From positions 18,218,492-18,282,491 of the forward strand of contig NC_133897.1 in assembly GCF_964199755.1 (NCBI RefSeq): a stretch of DNA of 64,000 nt, read 5' to 3'. This DNA comes from Larus michahellis. Its lineage: Eukaryota; Chordata; Aves; Charadriiformes; Laridae. The first letter of the stretch is position 1. Each line of letters opens with the position of its first letter. Shown here in pieces: positions 1-9,267 of this stretch. The notes beneath the pieces are model-generated. The model was not told the DNA's origin and made no database searches. It saw only the letters and a list, made by a program, of their open reading frames with translations. The position numbers and the translations under genes were made by a program.

Positions 1-1521
1 CTGTATACATCCATGCTTCAGGCCATTCCCCAACTATTAAATCCAGCTGGACTCAGTGAGATCTTCGGACTGTCTTTCCTATCTTAAAAACAATCCCAAC
101 ACACAAATAAGCAAATACGCTCCCCATATAGAGCCTCACCCTCCAGATGTTCTCATATATGCATAACTCGACTAAATGTAGCTCCACTGAAGCCGACAGA
201 ATTACCAATTGTAACAAAACTAACCAGAATTGCAAGAGTATGTAGCATGAGTATCTTTGGACAGGTGAACAAGAAATAAGAGAGGGCACCTCTGTGTCCT
301 GAAAAGTAGCACAGAATAGCAGCCTACGGGCCTCGCACATGTATTTCATTACAAGACTACAAAGTATGATCAGATATAATGAAAATCAGTGTACTAACAA
401 AAGATGTCTGGTTTTTATAATCCTTCTCCACACTAATACCACATTATCGGTGATCTACAGAGCCTCTGTATTAATCCAAAGAAGGAAAACCAAATAGGAG
501 TTGTAAAACCACTCGGGTACCATAAACACATTTGTAATGTGGAACTAGTATCTCCTAAAAGGTACTTACAGGTATTTTTTTTTGTTTTACTTTAACTACT
601 ATACCAAATAACAATAGTGCAGCAATAAATATATCTGTACATCACAAGTTGATAACTTTATATGGAACAAGGAAGCACTGTTTTAAAGCTCTAAGTTCTC
701 TACTTGAATACTTCACTTTATAACTTGATACAGAGGCCAAATGCAGTACTTACAAAATAGAAAACGCTTCTAAATTCAGTCAGTAACAGGGATTTTCTGA
801 ACTGCAACTGCTACCATTTTTTTATTAAAAGGAAAATCCTACTCTGTCCTTTTTCTAGGAAGCAGGGATAGAAAATACCATCATTTAAAAACAAACAAAC
901 AAAAAAAAAGGATATTACTACTGTCTAGAATATCCTGTAAATACAGAGGAGGCTGACTTGACTGTGAACATTATTCTCTAAGCTCCTGCCAAGAAAGGCT
1001 CTAGTAAGTGCTACCGTTGATTATTATTTTCTGATTGTTACGAGTTGTACACAGCAGCTAAATATGAAGCAGCTTTTTTTTGATTTCTTACGAGATTCAG
1101 TCTATGAAGCGCGTAACTACACAGTACACCACCATAATACACAAAGTTATTTAAAAAGTCTCTAAAACAGCTAATATTTATTGTTAGTGAAAAATCCAGA
1201 ACACTATTTCACATTACCAAATGTTGCAGTATGTCTAAAGTCAGTCATACTTCTAAGTCAGTCAGTTAAAAAAAAAAAAGTTTATATAATCTTTGTGGTT
1301 ATAAGAAAAACTACCGTACCTGTAAAAATAAAAAAATTGATAGGTGTTACAATGCTTAAATGATTGCTTCCAATGAAACTTGAACTTTGGTTTCACTGCA
1401 GTCTTCCAATCATGGTACAATGCACATTCAGTGTAACAATCTCATCACCTGAGTGATAATGGCTAAATTTTCATGAGAAATTATTTATTACTTAAATAAA
1501 GGTTAATGAAAGATAACTCAC
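1..1521 (-). other. WAC: WAC intron 3 (partial)
   Basis: This stretch lies downstream of the WAC exon 3 donor on the minus strand and runs off the left edge of the window. It is AT-rich and contains A/T runs. I looked for the next WAC coding exon, which precedes the WW domain in vertebrate WAC, and did not see it in any minus-strand frame. It must lie outside the window. The short open frames here show no similarity I recognise. Confidence 0.8.
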
Positions 1522-1717
1522 CACCATCCCTCTCTCTAACTCTGTGTGTATGCACACTTTTTGCTTTACTGTGCCCTGTGTTGTCACCGTATTTGTTTTC
1601 AGGGCTATCAGAGCGCCGCAACATTTTATTTGGTGGTGAAGGATCTGTGGTGTCTCGCATCTTGTCATGACGGTGATCACCGCCACCGGGGTGACTCTTG
1701 GATGAGTACTTAAGAGC
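1522..1717 (-). CDS. WAC: WAC coding exon 3
   Basis: Third coding exon of WAC, the nuclear WW-domain adaptor with a coiled coil. WAC links RNF20/RNF40 histone H2B ubiquitination to RNA polymerase II and also acts in autophagy and mitotic entry. The exon is 196 nt, 65 codons plus one base, and starts in frame after exon 2. Its product begins [10 protein letters not shown] and continues through [13 protein letters not shown] and [10 protein letters not shown], which I recognise as the low-complexity basic N-terminal region of vertebrate WAC upstream of the WW domain. On the minus strand the acceptor reads TTGTTACAG before GCTCTT, and the donor is GTGAGT immediately after the first base of the next glycine codon. 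Differences from the human protein are a few substitutions, such as a GGG run where human has SSG. The rest of the gene lies left of the window. Confidence 0.96.
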
Positions 1718-3131
1718 CTGTAACAAATCACAAGAGAATAGGCATTTACATTAGATGTGAAGTTACAGAACTGATGTTACAACGTTATTTCGAAGTTTTA
1801 GATCTCTTTCCAAAACACTTTTTAAAGTTAATTAATTTTCATTTCCCATTTAAACAATCAGCATTAGTCCTTCTGATTTTAATTACCTACGTTAAAGCAA
1901 CAAGTTCTGTAATTAGAACTCAAACCATTTTCTCCCACTATTACATCCAACATAACACCTAATTTCTCTGTCTTTTCACTGATGGACCACATACTTTCAG
2001 CAGTAAATAGGCCACAGTACTCCCCCACTTTTGGGAGAAGTACAAGTCTCCACTTGGTATTAAGAATATAAACAGAAAGTTACAATGGATCAGTATAAAC
2101 TTTGAGTACATCCTCCATACTGTATTCAAGGCTGCTCAGTTTCACCACTACCTTGAACTTCTGTAACGTTTTTTCAGTCCTAGCAACCCTGTAGCAGATG
2201 TAATAAAAACCCCTAGAATTCTGGGAAGCCAAAACATGTAATGTGATGATTAATTTTGAAGTATTTACCAAAAATTACATGTTCTGCCTCACTTTGACTT
2301 GCTTGACTTTGCAGTGTGAGCTTCTAAGTGGCAAGTGTTTACATTTACATGAACTGTCACTGACAACTGCCTTGGACTGTCAGATTACACTTCACAGTGA
2401 TACAAATACTCAGAAATGTAATAAAACAGTTCAATTCCGTGCCCTAAGGAGAGCAATATCTCAATATACGGCATTCCCCAGATTCGCACTCTGAGAACTG
2501 GGGTTTTTTTTCAGTAGATACAGCAGACGAATACAGTATCTACCTTACAGAAATTGAGATTATTGTCAGCAGCTTAGGGATCTCATGTTTTCTGAAGATG
2601 CCTAGCAGCTGGCAACTGCAGAAATTAAGCCTTACTGGCAACCCCAGTTATTCAGGGTCTAAAACCATGCCCTGCTCAGGTTACAGTCCATAGCAGCAGT
2701 TTTGGGGAGAAGAAAGGACTTGGGGAGGGGGGTGGGGGGAAGAACAAGATGCCTTTTGTTTTTAAAAGGAAAACACTCACCTCCCCCTGGATCTCCACTC
2801 CACTGCAAGTGACCCCGGCTCTCTCTCCCGCCCCTCGCACCGTATCCTCCTCGACTCCTAGGCCCAAGCCCTACACGGGTCGCACTAGGCCTCTCCTCCT
2901 CGCCCCGGCCCCGCAGGCCTCAGAACAGCGCCGGAACCCCGCTCCCTCCGCCCGAGGCCGCCACCGCCCCCCGCTCCGCTCCCTCGGGCCCGACACGGCG
3001 CCGAGGGACGGGACCAGGCCGTCTGTTGCACCGCGGCCTGCGGCGGCGGCCGAAGCCTCCGCTGGAGTAGCTCCCCCCCCCTCCCCTCCCCTGCTCCTCC
3101 TCCTAGGCCTAGCGGCCGGCGCTTGAGGTAC
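1718..3131 (-). other. WAC: WAC intron 2
   Basis: The intron separates WAC coding exons 2 and 3 and has GT-AG ends on the minus strand. The part next to exon 2 (about 2800-3131) belongs to the CpG island and is very GC-rich. At 2704-2739 the plus strand has several G-runs (GGGG, GGGG, GGGGGG, GGGGGG) that could form a G-quadruplex. The open frames crossing the GC-rich half on both strands are shadows caused by lack of stop codons. No other gene is visible. Confidence 0.85.
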
Positions 3132-3168
3132 CTGGTAGGGCTGCGAGTCCCCCCTGCGGTCGTGACAG
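3132..3168 (-). CDS. WAC: WAC coding exon 2
   Basis: A 37-nt micro-exon of WAC that encodes CHDRRGDSQPYQ after completing the split glycine codon from exon 1. The acceptor on the minus strand is TTCTCTTCAG and the donor is GTACCT after CAG. The reading frame joins exactly to exon 1 (two bases of a GGN codon) and to exon 3 (codon boundary). The residues match those I know from the same part of mammalian WAC without a change. The exon sits inside the CpG island. Confidence 0.96.
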
Positions 3169-3309
3169 CTGAAGAGAAAGCGAGAGAAAGAGAGAGACGT
3201 TAGCGAACAACCGTTACCGGCCGCCGGGGAAGGGGGCCCAAACATGGCGGAGGGGAGGGGGGAGACCCCGCGGGGCCAGGGGCCAGAGGAGGAGGAGGAA
3301 GGGATTTAC
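3169..3309 (-). other. WAC: WAC intron 1
   Basis: Very short (141 bp) GC-rich intron between coding exons 1 and 2. The donor GTAAAT follows GATGG and the acceptor is CTCTTCAG. It contains AACATGGCGG on the plus strand (3241-3250), a YY1-like motif common near CpG-island promoters. Confidence 0.85.
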
Positions 3310-3350
3310 CCATCACTGAGTCTCTGCTGTTTCCTCGCATACATTACCAT
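3310..3350 (-). CDS. WAC: WAC coding exon 1 with start codon
   Basis: First coding exon of WAC. It encodes MVMYARKQQRLSD plus two bases of the next glycine codon (41 nt). I chose the ATG at 3350-3348 because the vertebrate WAC protein begins with these residues. The same frame stays open upstream for nearly 200 codons into GC-rich DNA without a stop, with another ATG at about 3932, but that extension is Gly/Pro/Arg-rich and unlike known WAC. I treat it as 5' untranslated or promoter sequence. The three exons together supply 91 codons and one base of the N-terminus. Confidence 0.95.
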
Positions 3351-3464
3351 CAATGCCCGGCCTGTGTGTGTGAGTGTGAGGGGACCAGGAGGGGACGGCC
3401 GCGGCCGGGCCACAGGCGCCGAGGGGGGAGGAGGGGGAGGCAGCGCTCCGCCTCGCCGCCGACC

Positions 3465-3496
3465 GGGGGTAGGGAGGGGGAAAGGGAGGGAGGGGG
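3465..3496 (+). promoter_or_regulatory. Potential G-quadruplex tract in the WAC leader region
   Basis: Six G-runs of three or more, separated by one to three bases (GGGGGTAGGGAGGGGG and onward), lie on the plus strand, which is the template strand for WAC. The tract is 115-146 bp upstream of the WAC start codon, probably inside its 5' untranslated region. The spacing fits the common G-quadruplex pattern. Whether it folds is not shown by sequence. Confidence 0.6.
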
Positions 3497-3690
3497 CGGC
3501 TCGGGCGGCTCGGCTGGGAGCGGCGCTCACGGGCCCATCTCCTCCGCGCACAGCGAGAGGGGAGACGCCACCAACTCGGCCCCGCGCACGCTGAGACACT
3601 CCGGGAGCGCCGACTCCGCCGCCGCTACCGCCGCGGCCGCCTCCTCCCCCCGCTGCGCCCGCCGCCACCGCCGCCGCTCCTCCAACTACA

Positions 3691-4054
3691 TCCGGGAAAC
3701 TCGGGCGACGCCGCGCTCGGTTAACGTCGGCTGTTTTCGGCTCTTTCCGACACGCTCCGTCCCCTCTGTCCCCTTTGCTCTCGGGCGACTCTGCCTTCGG
3801 GAAACATCGGCTGCCTCCGCCGAGCCCAACGCCCTTCAGTCGCTCTCTTCGGCAAACATCGGCTCCTTCCGTAACTCCCCTTGCTCCCCCCCCTCCTCCC
3901 CCTCCCATCGGCCGGCCCGCCTCGCCCTCCACTCCCGAGCGCTACCTGTCTTCGGAAAACATCGGTTATTTCCGTAGAGATGTTGTCACGCTCCGCGCCG
4001 CGTTCGGAAACGCTCGGGTATTTCCGCCGCCCCTCAGTCAGGCGGCTCCGAGGC
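3691..4054. repeat. Degenerate tandem array, ~52-bp period, in the shared promoter
   Basis: Similar blocks begin at 3691, 3745, 3796, 3848, 3900, 3951 and 4003, giving steps of 54, 51, 52, 52, 51 and 52 bp. The best units share a core like TTCGGNAAACATCGGYT followed by a TTTCCG or CTTCCG box. The units at 3796, 3848 and 3951 are closest to each other. Those at 3691, 3745 and 4003 form a second subtype with an ACGCTC or AACTC centre, and the one at 3900 keeps only ATCGG. Several units carry a GGAA on one strand and TTCC on the other about 15 bp apart. The period is about five turns of DNA. The array does not encode protein because 52 is not a multiple of three. Confidence 0.75.
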
Positions 4055-4750
4055 GCTGCCGGCCGGAGCAGCCGTTGGCGGGGCGCGCCCGGCTGATTGG
4101 ACGAGGGCAGCCCCTGCCGGGCTGGGCCGTGAGGCAGCGGGGCTGCGGTGGGTCTTTCTCGCTGGGAGCCGACAGGGCGGGAACGCCAGGCAGGTGGGGG
4201 CAATAGGGGGAATTGCGAGAGAAGCGGCGGGGCGGGGGTAAGCGGCACCCGGCCGCCAGATAGGAAAGGGAAGGTCTCCTCTTACCTACCCCCTCCTCCC
4301 CTTCCGCCCAGGGACTTGATGTATAGGCAGGAGCCATTTTGTATGTGGCTCATCGTCTGCGAGGAAGCGCTCGGCGGTGAAGAGGTTGTTAAAATGTCCC
4401 TGGGGAGGCGGCGGCCGCGCGGGTCGGGCCTGGTCCGGCCCCTGCGGCGGCGCCGGTTTGTTCCCGGCCTGCAGTGGCAGGGCTCTGCTGCCGGTCCCTG
4501 AGGAAATGCCGCCAGGCCACCGCGGCCCTGGCCGCTGAGGGAGCGAGGTGCTGGTGGTAGAACGGCCCGGGCGCGGTGTAAACGGCCGCTGGGGTGGGGA
4601 GCGGGGGTGCGAGGGGCGCTAACGGCCGCCTGACGGGCTGTAGCGCTCACCTCCGGCCGGCGAGCGGCTCGCCCGCACCTCGGTAAAATTGTCATCCCAG
4701 AGCCCGTGAGGCGGCAACAGCGCCGGGTGGGTTTGTTTCAGGTGGCCCCG

Positions 4751-5233
4751 GGCTCTCTGAAGTGGGTGCCTGGCCGCTCAGTTTGCGAGGAGGATCCGCT
4801 TCATGAGAGGCCGAGTGGATGCCGCCGCTGCTGCTGGTGGTGGTGACTGCTGAGCCGTCTCTCCTGGAAAGGGTCGTTCTGGTTATTTCTGACCATACCC
4901 TCGAAGTCTGAGGTACAAAGCATCGTATCGTTCAGAATGTTATTAAGATATTATAAAATATAATAGAAGCTTTTTTGGTACTGTAGTTGAGCATTGCTAT
5001 GAGGGTATCGTAGGAGAGATCATTTTTTGGTAAAGGTGAGTATAGGTGACAGATTTTCTCCCTCCCTTTTCCTAAAAAGGGAAGAGATGTGGCACAACTC
5101 AGAACTAGCATGATAACCTTAAACAGACCACGTTTGCCCATGGCTCAATCCGTGGTAGGATACCATTATTCATGATAACTCTCTTACAGAAGTTTTCTTT
5201 CTTTTTTTTGTTGTCTTCTTTTTTTTTTTTTAG
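4751..5233 (+). other. Candidate leader exon and intron upstream of the SSNA1-like frame
   Basis: This stretch drops from CpG-island composition to AT-rich DNA. A consensus donor, AAAG/GTGAGT, has its GT at 5036-5037, and another usable donor, CTGAG/GTACAA, has its GT at 4913-4914. Both are upstream of a very strong acceptor, a long T-rich tract ending in TTTAG at 5233. Joining 5035 to 5234 would give a 198-bp intron and place a non-coding exon in or next to the CpG island. A weaker acceptor (CTCTTACAG) lies near 5188. Which donor is used cannot be decided from sequence. Confidence 0.45.
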
Positions 5234-5838
5234 AGTGCAGAAGGCTGTTGCTGAGACGGGACTTCAGGGAGCAGTGGCAGAGCTCAGGGAGGGGAGTGGA
5301 GGATGACTCAGCAGGGAGCTGTTCTTCAGGGTTACAATAATGAGCTAGTGAAATGCATTGAAGACTTGTGTATGCAAAAAGAAGAGCTGAACAAACAAAT
5401 CCAGCAAGCAGAAGAGGAAAAAAATAAGCTCCAGCATGAAATCCAAGTCCTGAGTGAACAACTGGAGTGTGTATGTGAAAACCTGGCCCAAAAGGTAGCT
5501 TCACGGAATGAGCTTGATAAAATTCTTGCTGAAACTGAAGCTGCTTACATGAAGATATTGGATAGTTCTAGAACTTTGCTTAATGTCCTGAAGAAGGAAG
5601 TGGGAAGCTTAAAGCATATGCCAGAACTGAAAACCAATGTAACGTGAAACGGTCAAATGTTTGGACTCCACAGTGCTAAAATTCCACTAGGTGAGAAGTG
5701 TGGTTAGCCACAGAACCTTGCAATGACAGTATAAACAAAGAGAGATTTTCTTCCAACCTTTCTGTATGTTTTACTACTATTTTTAAATGCACTAGAAAGT
5801 AGATGAAATAAAGTTGCTGTTTTGCTGTTTAAAAAAAA
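5234..5838 (+). other. SSNA1: Terminal exon carrying the SSNA1-like frame, with poly(A) signal
   Basis: The likely transcript exon begins after the acceptor at 5233 with a 69-nt leader, contains the coding frame, and has a 3' untranslated part of about 180 nt. AATAAA is at 5807-5812, and an eight-base A-run follows at 5831-5838, about 18 bases later. This is where a cleavage site would be, or where the tail of a processed copy would have been integrated. I found no convincing target-site duplication around it. Confidence 0.6.
5303..5647 (+). CDS. SSNA1: SSNA1-like (NA14) coiled-coil microtubule protein, intronless
   Basis: Complete 114-residue frame that I recognise as SSNA1 (NA14), a small coiled-coil protein of centrosomes, basal bodies and axons. 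The family self-assembles into fibrils, binds microtubules, promotes their nucleation and branching and interacts with spastin. The start MTQQGAVLQ and the segments [29 protein letters not shown] and TLLNVLKKE match the conserved family pattern. Nearly the whole length (about residues 8-102) is heptad-like helix rich in E, K, Q and L. Human SSNA1 is 119 residues, and the difference is in the poorly conserved C-terminal tail. The start codon has A at -3. The human gene has introns inside its coding region, as far as I recall, whereas this frame has none. That, with the AATAAA and A-run downstream, suggests a retrocopy. No stop or frameshift interrupts it, so it is probably functional. The parental gene is not in view. 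Confidence 0.9.
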   Translation: MTQQGAVLQGYNNELVKCIEDLCMQKEELNKQIQQAEEEKNKLQHEIQVLSEQLECVCENLAQKVASRNELDKILAETEAAYMKILDSSRTLLNVLKKEVGSLKHMPELKTNVT

Positions 5839-8699
5839 TCTAATTACTTAAACACTACAAAACTATATTGCAGGTAGGTAGTTGAGGCAGATGTGAGGCG
5901 CTCAATTTTGACATGCTGATGCTTCCAGGCTATTCTGAAGGTCTGAAAAAAAAAAAATCATGTTTTATTGGTTGGCTTCGGAGGCTACCAGTGAATTCCT
6001 GTTTGATTGAAAACTAGCAGATGCAATCGCTCAGATACTACTTCTTTTCACTTTACAAATGCTTAGGCTTTACTGTTAGGGGCCAAATAGAAACCAGCTA
6101 TTGACTTTCCTCTAGGAATTTGGAGTTCTGTTTGATGCATGCACAAAGAGAGCCCCTGTTTACAATCATCTCTTACTTGTCTGGAATAACGGAGGTATAC
6201 GTTGAGCAGACATGACTAAGGCAGGGCATGGAGGATTAAACTGTGATACTATATATGGTTCATGCACCTTCTGAAGCTATACTGAAAAAGCCTTGCTTAG
6301 GTAGGAGGCACACTATGATGAAAGACAGGTTTTGGTGCAAGTGCGTATCTCCCACGTGCAGGGCACAGCACTACTTACAGCTATACCACGTAAGCTCAGA
6401 CCAACTAATCCACTATGGATAAGGAAAAGATGACTATTTCAATAGTGTCTAGAAGTGCTGAAAAAACTACTGGGATTCAATCAAAAATACTAAGGGTTAA
6501 ATACATGGCCAAAGATGATAATTTTAGCTACAAGCCAACAGTGAAACTACTGGAAACCTTTTTAGTGTGCTTTAGCTCTATACTGATCTATTAAGTAATT
6601 GTAATAAGATTTTAAATAATAGTGAACAATCTGGAATGGAGAGAAGTAAATACAAACGAAAGATGAAAAGCAGAAAATGAGATTAGGAATACTTTGCAGC
6701 TGTCAGGTATTCTTACAGATGAAGTTAAAATAGAACTTAGTTTAGAGATCTGGGAGGAGGTAATAGCATGGCAGAAATCTGAATTTAATCCCATCTATTA
6801 TTTCTGGTAGTTACTAAACCTCTCTGTGTTTATGTGTGTACATACACATGCATTTTGTCCTACTCATTTGTGTGTTGCAGCAGTAACTTTTTTAAGTTGC
6901 ATCTTGTAGTCAAATCTTCATTCTATACCAATTAACTAAATTGAAAGAAGTGCAATTGTAATCTTCTTACTTGATAACTGTGTGTCTCTCAGGTGCAAGT
7001 ATAAAGAGTATGTAGATGTGAATAGTTTCAGTAATAGTTCTTCAGCAATAATATGAAGCACATTTTATGTTCATCTGGTTGTGATGCTACATCAGGGATT
7101 AGTGTGACCAAGCTAATCAACGATTTACGTGTATAGCATTTTCACTGACTTCCCTCGAGTAATGCTGAGGTGATAAAATTTGATAATCTCAGGGGTACTG
7201 CTGTTGTTGTAATCCTGCAGTATTCAGGACCACCTTGTTTATATTGAAGTGAAACACAAAAATGTTGCTATCTTTTAGTAGCAAAAAAGTGATTTATTTG
7301 AGTGGATGTTTCTTGGCATTTTCTCTTCCCTCAGTCTGGTAGTAGTAACTAATTTATGTCAAAACAGGAAGACTCGGGAGGAAAAGGTATTAACTAAAGA
7401 GCAAGGGCTTCTAGAGTTGCATATGTAAACTGCTGCTTTTTATTATCTGAAAGGGAACTTGAAATTGTCTATGTGGAAAAAAATTGTATCATAGAAAGGT
7501 CATTTATAGAGAACAGTACAGTTAATTTTTCATATTATCTGTCTTAGATGATAATTACAGGTTTGTTTGCCTTAGAATAATCGTATATTATAACTAATGC
7601 CTCCTCTTGCTCTACCTTAGGCTGTTAAAACTAAAGAAGTTTTAAGAGAAGCCTTGCAAGTCTTTGAAGAAGTCTGTTTCATGACCTATCTAAGTGTAGC
7701 TATTACAGTCTCAAAACTAAAATACTAGAGATGTTTGAATTTTTTTAAGTTACAAAACAAAGGGAAAATATAACTGTTGGCTAGTATTTACACACATTGG
7801 GGCCTCCCAACTTTCAAATAAAAAGTTGAAATGTTAGAATTCCATTCAGTGATTCCAGTCTATAAAATTTCTGTTTAAATTCAGATTCACGAATGAAGAG
7901 CAATAATACCATATCTGTAGGGCTTGCCTGTTTGTAGAATAACTCACAAGTGTGGCAGTCATTCTGACGTAAGTGCACCTGCAGAGTCGTTAGTCAAAAA
8001 TAGCTCTTACCATTATATTCTGTATTCACCCAAATGAATTTACTCTATCCTTTTATTGATGTGGTAAACCTTTTTCACTGTTGTATTTTCTGTTATAGTT
8101 TAATCTTGACATCTTTAATCTGTTGTAGTATAAATCTTGACATAAATAGCTTTTCTTAAACAGCTTCAGTTCATTAGAATAAAAGATATACAAACTAAAT
8201 TGATACATAGTATTGCTAGAACAGAAGTGATAATTTGCGGATTACAGCAGCTCTGGAGGGCTAGTCTGCAATGGAAAGTTTGTGTGAAATAAGGCAGGTT
8301 ATAAACTTAAAGCATCATACTTAGTCCTGACTTAATTTTTATATTGATTTTATATGAGTGTCTGGGTTAGATCCAGTAATTTATTTGAGTGCTTACAATC
8401 TAGAAGCCTTAATGACAAAAGTTCAGGTTACCAAATTGTAGTGCCTAATCTAAAGTGCTGTGTTGAGTGTCTTGTAGTTTATTTGGTATGTGAGGAGACA
8501 CACTTTTTGGAACTCCTACCTGTGCTTGATTCAAAGCTCCGGTGAAACGCATCTAGAGCTCTGATCTAATTTCCTGAATTTATGTAGTAGCACCTCCACC
8601 TGGTTTCTAAATAACAGGAGGAGAGGTAATGATTCCCAGCTTTTATAGCAATACTTCTTAAATATGTACCTAGCACATACAACTGCAGCAAAAGTAGCC
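5839..8699. other. Intergenic DNA, no gene seen
   Basis: AT-rich single-copy-looking sequence between the SSNA1-like unit and the first CR1 element. Open frames are short, lack similarity to families I know and do not have good splice sites in a consistent arrangement. I see no RNA gene or repeat here. Confidence 0.7.
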
Positions 8700-9267
8700 T
8701 GGCTAGCAGGTTGAGGGAGGTGATTCTGCCCCTCTACTCTGCTCTGGTGAGACCCCACCTGGAGTACTGCGTGCAGCTCTGGAGTCCTTAGCACAAGAAG
8801 GACATGGACCTGTTGGAACAAGTCCAGCGGAGGGCCACAAAGATGATCAGAGGGCTGGAGCACCTCTCCTGTGAGGGCAGGCTGAGAGAGTTGGGGTTGT
8901 TCAGCCTGGAGAAGGCTCTGGGGAGACCTTATAGCAGCCTTCCAGTACCTAAAGGGGGCCTACAGGAAAGATGGGGAGGGACCCACTCAGGGAGGGGAGT
9001 GATAGGAGAGGGGTAATGGTTTCAAACTGAGAGAGGGTAGGTTTAGATTAGACATTAGGAAGAAATTCTTTACTGTGAGGGTGGTGAGGCACTGGAACAG
9101 GTTGCCTGGGGAAGTTGTGGCTGCCCCATCCCTGGAAGTGTTCAAGGCCAGGCTGGATGGGGCTTTGAGCAGCCTGGTCTAGTGGGAGGTGTCCCTGCCT
9201 ATGGCAGGGGAGTTGGAACTGGATGATCTTTAAGGTCCCTTCCAACCCGAACCATTCGATTCTGTGA
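8700..9267 (+). mobile_element. CR1 LINE, 5'-truncated 3' end
   Basis: About 570 bp of a CR1 (chicken repeat 1) non-LTR retrotransposon in plus orientation. It contains the degraded C-terminal end of the reverse-transcriptase frame, with recognisable peptides such as [15 protein letters not shown] and [12 protein letters not shown], followed by the typical 3' segment (CTGGATGGGGCTTTGAGCAG; GGTCCCTTCCAACC) and the terminal ATTCGATTCTGTGA. Frameshifts and stops break the frame, so it is inactive. Such 5'-truncated copies are normal for CR1 in birds and reptiles and support the assignment of the host. The left edge is approximate. Confidence 0.92.

Larger units (their letters stand above)
2800..4750. 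promoter_or_regulatory. CpG-island promoter shared by WAC (-) and the SSNA1-like unit (+)
   Basis: A long block of GC-rich, CpG-dense sequence covers WAC exons 1-2 and the region upstream. It contains an inverted CCAAT box (ATTGG, 4096-4100, CCAAT in the WAC direction), YY1-like sites (AACATGGCGG 3241-3250; GCCATTTT 4332-4339), many GGAA/TTCC cores that resemble ETS sites, and the 52-bp array. There is no TATA box. The WAC transcription start is probably near 3.6-3.75 kb by comparison with the usual length of its leader, but the sequence alone does not fix it. The plus-strand unit that includes the SSNA1 frame starts on the other side, so the island is likely bidirectional. Confidence 0.75.

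Noticed and set aside
3366-4337. Overlapping frames of 99-203 codons on both strands across the WAC promoter
   Set aside because: They are rich in Arg, Pro, Gly and Ser, overlap each other in several frames and result from few stop codons in CpG-island DNA. None resembles a known protein apart from the WAC exons.
8804-9016. Frame of 70 codons as a host gene
   Set aside because: It is part of the CR1 reverse-transcriptase remnant, not a host gene.
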